Of a stretch of 64,000 nt of DNA, positions 58,587 to 64,000 are shown piece by piece. The position numbers and the translations under genes are program-made. The notes beneath the pieces are model-generated. The model ran no database searches, was not told the DNA's origin, and saw nothing but the letters and a program-made list of their open reading frames with translations. Every line of letters starts with the position of its first letter. Position 1 is the first letter of the stretch. Origin of the DNA: Aquabacterium sp. J223 (lineage in GTDB: Bacteria > Pseudomonadota > Gammaproteobacteria > Burkholderiales > Burkholderiaceae_C); the NCBI RefSeq assembly GCF_024666615.1, contig NZ_CP088297.1:4568501-4632500 (forward strand), given 5' to 3'.

Positions 58587-58916
58587 ATGCAAGCCAAACT
58601 CCGCCTTTCGCTGCTCTGCGTCGCATTCGCCGCGGCACCCCTGACCGCGCTGGCAGCCGATGCGCCGGCCGGCGGCCTCACCCGCAGCGAGGCCCGTGAC
58701 CTCAAGACCCAGTCGGACAGCCAGTACAAGGCGCGCAAGCACGTCGCCGAAGCCAACCGCGACCTGAACAAGGGCGACTGCGAGGTGGCGGCCGACGGGA
58801 AACTCGAGCGCGCCTGCAAGCGCGACGCCGACGCCGCCGCGAAGCAGGAGAAGACCGAGGCCAAGGTCATCCGGGAAGCACAGCGGGACGCGATCAAGGC
58901 CAACCGGGCCAACTGA
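58587..58916 (+). CDS. Small exported Lys/Ala-rich protein of unknown function
   Basis: 109 residues. Signal peptide MQAKLRLSLLCVAFAAAPLT with cleavage after ALA. The mature part is a charged, helical sequence (SEARDLKTQSDSQYKARK, DAAAKQEKTEAKVIREAQ) with two cysteines that could form a disulfide. No family recognised. It stands alone between tRNA-Pro and the pil genes. Confidence 0.72.
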   Translation: MQAKLRLSLLCVAFAAAPLTALAADAPAGGLTRSEARDLKTQSDSQYKARKHVAEANRDLNKGDCEVAADGKLERACKRDADAAAKQEKTEAKVIREAQRDAIKANRAN

Positions 58917-59052
58917 CCGCTCCGACGTTCCGCAGGTCGACGGCGGCCCAGCCGCCAACTTGTCGACACCGAGCCACGTCGCCCGGTAACCACGGGTGTC
59001 CGCCGGGCTGGCGGGCGCGGGGCGCGCGTTACAGTGCGGCGCTGCCTGTTTT

Positions 59053-60804
59053 ATGGGCAGATTCCCTCGCGCGCACCCACCTGTGGACACCACCTTGGCG
59101 GACACCCCGTCTTCCACGCTTTCCGGCGTGGCGCGGGTGCTCGTCCATGCCGGACGCCTGAATCCCCGCACCGCGGAGGACCTGGCCAAGAGCGCCAAGG
59201 AACGCCGCATCGGCTTCGTCCCGGCCGCCATCGCGGCTGGCGCGCTGTCGTCCGCCGACCTGGCGCACACGCTGAGCGCCGCCCTGGCCCTGCCGCTGCT
59301 CGACCTGACGGCGGTGGACCTGCAACGGCTGCCGCGCAACGTCATCGATCCGAAGCTGGCGGTCCAGTACCAGCTCATCGTGCTGGGCAAGCGCGGCAAC
59401 CGGCTCTTCCTCGGCGGCGCCGACCCCACGGACCAGGAAGCGCTGGAGCGCGTCAAGTTCGCCACCCAGCTGGCGCCGGAATGGGTGGTGGTCGAGCACG
59501 ACAAGCTGGCCAAGCTGCTGGAGGGCCAGACCACCTCGGCCAACGAGGCGCTGGAGTCGATCGCCGCGACCGACTTCGACTTCGACGTCACCGACGAGGA
59601 CCCGACGGCGGCCGAGAACAACGAGGTCGTCGCCGAGGTGGAGGACGCGCCGGTGGTGCGCTTCCTGCACAAGATGCTGGTCGACGCGATCAACGCACGC
59701 GCCTCCGACCTGCACTTCGAGCCCTACGAATACCACTACCGGGTGCGATTCCGCATCGACGGTGAACTGCGCGAGATCACACAGCCGCCGATCGCGATCA
59801 AGGACAAGCTGGCCTCGCGCATCAAGGTCATCAGCCGCCTGGACATCTCCGAGAAGCGCGTGCCGCAGGACGGCCGCATGAAGCTGAAGTTCGGCCAGAA
59901 GGCGATCGACTTCCGGGTCAGCACGCTGCCCACGCTCTTCGGCGAGAAGATCGTGATCCGGATCCTGGACCCCTCGTCGGCCAAACTCGGCATCGAGGCG
60001 CTGGGCTACGAGAAGATCGAAAAGGACCGGCTGCTGCACGCCATCCAGCGGCCCTACGGGATGATCCTGGTCACCGGTCCGACCGGTTCGGGCAAGACCG
60101 TGTCGCTCTACACCTGCCTGAACATCCTCAACCAGCCGGGCGTGAACATCGCCACGGTCGAGGACCCCGCGGAAATCAACCTGCCGGGCATCAACCAGGT
60201 CAACGTCAACGACAAGGCCGGACTGACCTTCGCCGCGGCACTGAAGTCGTTCCTGCGCCAGGACCCGGACATCATCATGGTCGGCGAGATCCGCGACCTG
60301 GAGACCGCCGACATCGCCATCAAGGCGGCGCAAACGGGCCACCTGGTGATGTCCACGCTGCACACCAACGACGCCCCGACGACGCTGACCCGGCTGCTCA
60401 ACATGGGCGTCGCGCCGTTCAACATCGCCTCCAGCGTGCTGCTCATCACCGCCCAGCGGCTGGCCCGCCGGCTGTGTGAAAACTGCAAGGTCCCGGCCGA
60501 CTATCCGCGCGAAGCGCTCAAGCGGGCGGGTTTTCGTGACGAAGACCTCGACGGGACCTGGAAGCCGTACCGGGCCGTCGGTTGCTCGTCGTGCAACAAC
60601 GGCTACAAGGGCCGGGTGGGCCTGTACCAGGTGATGCCGATCACGGAGCCGATCCAACGCATCATCCTCAGCGAGGGCACCGCGTTGGACATCGCCAAGC
60701 AGGCGCAGGCCGAGGGCGTGCGCGACCTTCGGCAGAGCGGGCTGATCAAGGTGCGTGGCGGCATGACCACGCTGGAAGAGGTCATCACCGTGACCAACGA
60801 GTAG
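59053..60804 (+). CDS. pilB: Type IV pilus assembly ATPase
   Basis: About 583 residues from the ATG at 59053; a GTG at 59083 is an equally plausible start. PilB is the hexameric cytoplasmic motor that drives pilus extension. A GspE-type N-terminal domain (GVARVLVHAGRLNPRTAEDL) is followed by the ATPase: Walker A GPTGSGKTVSLYTC, Asp box, Walker B RQDPDIIMVGEIRD, and the tetracysteine zinc site CENCK...CSSCNNGYKG. pilC follows after 31 bp. Confidence 0.97.
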   Translation: MGRFPRAHPPVDTTLADTPSSTLSGVARVLVHAGRLNPRTAEDLAKSAKERRIGFVPAAIAAGALSSADLAHTLSAALALPLLDLTAVDLQRLPRNVIDPKLAVQYQLIVLGKRGNRLFLGGADPTDQEALERVKFATQLAPEWVVVEHDKLAKLLEGQTTSANEALESIAATDFDFDVTDEDPTAAENNEVVAEVEDAPVVRFLHKMLVDAINARASDLHFEPYEYHYRVRFRIDGELREITQPPIAIKDKLASRIKVISRLDISEKRVPQDGRMKLKFGQKAIDFRVSTLPTLFGEKIVIRILDPSSAKLGIEALGYEKIEKDRLLHAIQRPYGMILVTGPTGSGKTVSLYTCLNILNQPGVNIATVEDPAEINLPGINQVNVNDKAGLTFAAALKSFLRQDPDIIMVGEIRDLETADIAIKAAQTGHLVMSTLHTNDAPTTLTRLLNMGVAPFNIASSVLLITAQRLARRLCENCKVPADYPREALKRAGFRDEDLDGTWKPYRAVGCSSCNNGYKGRVGLYQVMPITEPIQRIILSEGTALDIAKQAQAEGVRDLRQSGLIKVRGGMTTLEEVITVTNE

Positions 60805-60835
60805 TCAAGCAGTCAACGCGAAGGCAATCAGTTCT

Positions 60836-62077
60836 ATGGCCACCGCCACCGCCACCGCCCGCAACGGCCGCCTCTCCGGCGGCGTGAAGGAATTCGTCTT
60901 CGAGTGGGAAGGCCGGGACAAGAACGGCAAGATCGTCCGCGGCGAGATGCGCTCCGGCGGCGAGGCGGCGGTCAGCGCCAGCCTGCGGCGCCAGGGCATC
61001 CTGGTCACCAAGTGCAAGAAGCGGCGCGTCAGCGGCGGCCGCGCGGTGAAGCAGAAGGACATCGCCGTCTTCACCCGTCAGCTCGCGACCATGATGAAGG
61101 CCGGGGTGCCGCTGCTGCAGGCCTTCGACATCGTCGCCCGCGGCGCGACCAACCCCAAGCTGACGCGGCTGCTCAACGACATCCGCTCCGACGTGGAGAC
61201 GGGCACCAGCCTGTCCGCCGCGTTCCGCAAGCATCCCCTGCACTTCGACGCCCTGTACTGCAACCTGGTCGAGGCCGGCGAGGCCGGCGGCATCCTGGAG
61301 GCGCTGCTCGACCGGCTCGCGCTGTACCAGGAAAAGACGATGGCGCTGAAGCAGAAGATCAAGTCGGCGCTGATCTACCCGGTGGCGGTGATGGTGGTCG
61401 CCTTCATCGTGCTGACGGTGATCATGCTGTTCGTGATCCCGGCCTTCAAGGACGTGTTCAAGTCCTTCGGCGCCGATCTGCCCGCGCCGACCCTGATGGT
61501 CATCGCGATGTCCGAGTTCTTCGTCAGCTACTGGTGGCTGATCTTCGGCGTGCTGGGGGGCGGCATCTACTTCTTCCTGCAGGCCTGGAAGCGCTCCGAG
61601 AAGATGCAGATGGCGATGGACCGGCTGCTGCTGCGCATCCCGGTGTTCGGCGACCTGATCAACAAGTCGGTGATCGCGCGCTGGACGCGCACCCTGTCCA
61701 CGATGTTCGCCGCCGGCGTGCCGCTGGTCGAGGCGCTCGACTCGGTGGGCGGGGCCTCGGGCAACGCGGTGTACGCCGAGGCCACCGAGAAGATCCAGAA
61801 GGACGTCTCCACCGGTTCGGCGCTGACCACGTCGATGCAGTCGGCCGGTGTCTTCCCGACCATGGTGCTGCAGATGACCTCGATCGGCGAGGAATCGGGC
61901 TCGCTGGACCACATGCTGGGCAAGGCGGCCGAGTTCTACGAGGACGAGGTCGACGAGATGGTCAAGGGCCTGTCCAGCCTGATGGAGCCCTTCATCATCG
62001 TCATCCTCGGCGTGCTGATCGGCGGCATCGTGGTGTCGATGTACCTGCCCATCTTCAAGCTCGGGGCGGTGGTCTGA
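60836..62077 (+). CDS. pilC: Type IV pilus inner-membrane platform protein
   Basis: 413 residues with two GspF domains and three membrane helices (about 180-205, 230-250, 380-405). KDIAVFTRQLATMMKAGVPL and ARWTRTLSTMFAAGVPLVEA are the repeated signature motifs. PilC couples the PilB motor to pilin assembly. It lies between pilB and pilD, the classical pilBCD order. Confidence 0.97.
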   Translation: MATATATARNGRLSGGVKEFVFEWEGRDKNGKIVRGEMRSGGEAAVSASLRRQGILVTKCKKRRVSGGRAVKQKDIAVFTRQLATMMKAGVPLLQAFDIVARGATNPKLTRLLNDIRSDVETGTSLSAAFRKHPLHFDALYCNLVEAGEAGGILEALLDRLALYQEKTMALKQKIKSALIYPVAVMVVAFIVLTVIMLFVIPAFKDVFKSFGADLPAPTLMVIAMSEFFVSYWWLIFGVLGGGIYFFLQAWKRSEKMQMAMDRLLLRIPVFGDLINKSVIARWTRTLSTMFAAGVPLVEALDSVGGASGNAVYAEATEKIQKDVSTGSALTTSMQSAGVFPTMVLQMTSIGEESGSLDHMLGKAAEFYEDEVDEMVKGLSSLMEPFIIVILGVLIGGIVVSMYLPIFKLGAVV

Positions 62078-62080
62078 GGG

Positions 62081-63025
62081 GTGGTGGGCAGCGCCGCCAC
62101 CGTCGACCCGCTGGTCGCGACGCTGCTGTCGCCCTGGCTGCTCGCCCTCTACGGGCTGTGCGTCGGCAGCTTCCTCAACGTCGTCGCCCACCGGCTGCCG
62201 CGAATGATGGAGCGCCAGTGGTGGCGCGACGTGGCGGCCCAACTGGCCGATGCCGAGGGGTATCGGCGGGTGTTCGGCCTGCCGGCGCCGAAGCCGGTCA
62301 CCGCCACCGCCAGTGAGCTGGAGGGCCGCCTGCAGGGCTTGCCGGCGCTGGGCCTGGCCAAGCCCGCCTCGCGCTGCCCGCATTGCAGCCGGCCGGTGCG
62401 CTGGCACGAGAACATCCCGCTGCTCGGCTGGCTGACGCTCAAAGGGCGCTGCGCCGGCTGCGGGGCCGCCATCGGCCTGCGCTACCCGCTGCTGGAACTG
62501 CTCACCGCGGCGCTGTTCGCCGGCGCCGGGCTGCGCTTCGGCGCCCAGCCCGCGGTGCTGCTGTGGTGCGGCTTCGCCGCGGCGCTGGTCGCGCTGTCGG
62601 CCATCGACTGGGACACCACCGTGCTGCCCGATTCGCTGACGCTGCCGCTGGCCTGGGCCGGCCTGGTCGGCAGCGCGCTGGGCTGGCTGCCGCTGCCGCT
62701 GACCGATGCCCTGTGGGGCGCGGTGGCGGGTTACCTCTCCCTCTGGTCGGTGTACTGGCTGTTCAAGCTCACCACCGGCAAGGAAGGCATGGGCTATGGC
62801 GACTTCAAGCTCATGGCCGCGCTCGGCGCCTGGCTCGGCTGGACGATGATCGTGCCGGTGCTGCTCGGTGCCTCGGTCATCGGTGCGGTGGTCGGCATCG
62901 CGATGAAGGCCAAGGCCTCGCTTCGCGAGGGCCGCTACGTCCCCTTCGGCCCGTTCCTGGCCGGCGCCGGGCTGGTCGTCATGCTGGCCGGGCCGCAGCG
63001 GGTGATGGGCTGGCTGGGCTGGTGA
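62081..63025 (+). CDS. pilD: Prepilin leader peptidase/N-methyltransferase
   Basis: 314 residues from a GTG (a second GTG is the next codon). About eight membrane helices. The cytosolic zinc site CPHCSRPV...CAGCGAAIG lies near residues 100-130. Catalytic aspartates are in [13 protein letters not shown] and in [15 protein letters not shown]. PilD cleaves and methylates prepilins for type IV pili and type II secretion. coaE starts 1 bp after its stop. Confidence 0.96.
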   Translation: MVGSAATVDPLVATLLSPWLLALYGLCVGSFLNVVAHRLPRMMERQWWRDVAAQLADAEGYRRVFGLPAPKPVTATASELEGRLQGLPALGLAKPASRCPHCSRPVRWHENIPLLGWLTLKGRCAGCGAAIGLRYPLLELLTAALFAGAGLRFGAQPAVLLWCGFAAALVALSAIDWDTTVLPDSLTLPLAWAGLVGSALGWLPLPLTDALWGAVAGYLSLWSVYWLFKLTTGKEGMGYGDFKLMAALGAWLGWTMIVPVLLGASVIGAVVGIAMKAKASLREGRYVPFGPFLAGAGLVVMLAGPQRVMGWLGW

Positions 63026-63026
63026 G

Positions 63027-63671
63027 ATGGACGTCGCCGCGGCGCCACGGCGCCCGATCCGCATCGGCCTGACCGGCGGCATCGGCAGCGGCAAGAGCAC
63101 GGTGGCCGCCATGCTGGAAAGCCTGGGCGCGGTGCTGATCGACGCGGACGCGCTGTCCCGCGCGCTCACCGCGCCCGGTGGCCGGGCGCTGCCGGCCATC
63201 GCGCAGGCCTTCGGGCCGGAGATGCTGGCGGCCGATGGCGGGATGGACCGCCACCGCATGCGGGCGCTCGTGTTCGCCGACGACGCCCAACGCAAACGCC
63301 TGGAGGCCATCCTCCACCCGCTCATCGGCGAGGAGACCGCCGCCCGCGAGGCCGCCGCCGCCCACCATCCGCGGGTCTACGACGTGCCGCTGCTGACCGA
63401 GTCGGCACACTGGCGCGACAGGGTCGACCGGGTGCTGGTGGTCGACTGCCCGGAGGAACGGCAGGTCGAACGGGTGGTGCGGCGTTCGGGCTGGACCCGC
63501 GAGGCGGTGCTCGCCGTCATCAACCGCCAGGCCACCCGGGCCGAACGGCGCGCCATCGCCGACGCGGTGATCGTCAACGACGGGCTGGACCTCGAGGGCC
63601 TGCGGGCCGAGGTGCGTGCGCTGTGGGCCGCGTGGCACGCCGGCCCCGCGGTGGGCCGATCGGCGCCCTGA
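63027..63671 (+). CDS. coaE: Dephospho-CoA kinase
   Basis: 214 residues. Last step of coenzyme A synthesis. The P-loop is [16 protein letters not shown] near residue 13, with [16 protein letters not shown] and [13 protein letters not shown] downstream. The gene order pilD-coaE-zapD is common in betaproteobacteria and gammaproteobacteria. Confidence 0.97.
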   Translation: MDVAAAPRRPIRIGLTGGIGSGKSTVAAMLESLGAVLIDADALSRALTAPGGRALPAIAQAFGPEMLAADGGMDRHRMRALVFADDAQRKRLEAILHPLIGEETAAREAAAAHHPRVYDVPLLTESAHWRDRVDRVLVVDCPEERQVERVVRRSGWTREAVLAVINRQATRAERRAIADAVIVNDGLDLEGLRAEVRALWAAWHAGPAVGRSAP

Positions 63672-63764
63672 CCACGGCGGGTCCCGGCCCCGTCCGGCCG
63701 AAACGGGCGCGACCCCTGTGGAACAATGGTCCGCACCTGCCGCCGCCGAGCCACGAGGACCGCC

Positions 63765-64000
63765 TTGGTGCTGTACGAATACCCTTTCAACGAGAGCATC
63801 CGCACGATGCTGCGGCTGGAGCACCTGTTCGGCCGCCTCGGCACGCTCATCGCGCGCGAGGCCGCGGTGGACCACCACTTCGCCCTGGCCACCATCTTCG
63901 AGATCATGGACGTCGCCTCGCGGGCCGACCTGAAGTCGGACCTGCTGAAGGAACTGGACAAGCACAAGGCCCAGTTCGCCGCCTACCGCGGCAACCCGGC
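63765..64000 (+). CDS. zapD: Cell division protein ZapD (N-terminal part; cut by window end)
   Basis: 78 complete codons are present. VLYEYPFNESIRTMLRLEHL and HFALATIFEIMDVASRADLK match the start of ZapD, which bundles FtsZ filaments at the division site. Translation begins at TTG 63765 or GTG 63768; homologues start M-[IV]-LYEYPFNE, which favours TTG. A possible -10 (AACAAT) lies about 40 bp upstream. The rest is outside the window. Confidence 0.92.
   Translation, partial: MVLYEYPFNESIRTMLRLEHLFGRLGTLIAREAAVDHHFALATIFEIMDVASRADLKSDLLKELDKHKAQFAAYRGNP

Overview
The window reads as a chromosomal segment of a high-GC betaproteobacterium, most likely Burkholderiales of the Rubrivivax/Leptothrix/Methylibium type. 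This is inferred from gene orders known in that group (mpl-yqiA-rnb-tonB-aroE-mtgA, accB-accC-prmA, ampD-pilR-pilS-ccsA-like divergent from ffh, hemA-prfA-prmC-grxD-ubiX, rplU-rpmA-obgE-proB, pilB-pilC-pilD-coaE-zapD), from a lysine/alanine-rich H1-like protein beside nrdAB, and from strong GC bias at third codon positions. No plasmid, phage, transposon or CRISPR feature is visible. Most of the window is housekeeping sequence on both strands with very short intergenic spaces and many 4-bp stop/start overlaps.

Layout. 1-11.7 kb (+): end of mpl, an esterase, an RNase II-type enzyme, a TonB-like protein, aroE, mtgA, a conserved unknown, a TlpA-like thioredoxin, accB-accC, prmA, a zinc-ribbon membrane protein and a PfkB kinase. 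11.7-22.3 kb (-): H1-like protein, nrdAB with two NrdR boxes, ampD, the pilSR two-component system, a zinc-ribbon membrane protein and a CcsA-like membrane protein. 22.4-26 kb: both GTPases of the SRP pathway (ffh +, ftsY -) and tRNA-Met. 26-38 kb is the most accessory part: two MFS transporters, crcB, small sensory proteins, and a minus-strand run TPR protein / HupE-like membrane protein with an EF-hand / DUF4331 exported protein / lipoprotein / trypsin-like protease / beta-barrel protein, with an MXKDX-repeat protein and a DUF4198 exported protein beside it. 38-42 kb: thioredoxin, miaB, a diguanylate cyclase. 42.3-45.8 kb (-): a biotin operon bioA-bioD-bioF. 45.8-51 kb (+): hemA, prfA, prmC, grxD, ubiX. 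51-57 kb: a lytic transglycosylase, proS, rppH, proB, obgE, rpmA, rplU. 57-64 kb (+): ispB, tRNA-Pro, the type IV pilus assembly genes pilB, pilC, pilD, then coaE and the start of zapD.

The functional threads are cell-envelope and peptidoglycan turnover (mpl, mtgA, ampD, lytic transglycosylase), fatty acid and biotin supply (accBC, bioADF), translation (prmA, prfA, prmC, proS, L21/L27, tRNAs), dNTP synthesis under probable NrdR control, and type IV pili (pilSR plus pilBCD).

A striking feature is that several conserved genes (accB, ftsY, bioD, a GAF gene, and probably ispB, a TPR gene and a DUF4198 gene) look shifted by exactly one base, each time at or next to a run of 4-6 C or G. Since accB and ftsY are normally essential, base-calling error in homopolymers is the simplest explanation. 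The best candidate for an undescribed system is the envelope cluster at about 29-35 kb.
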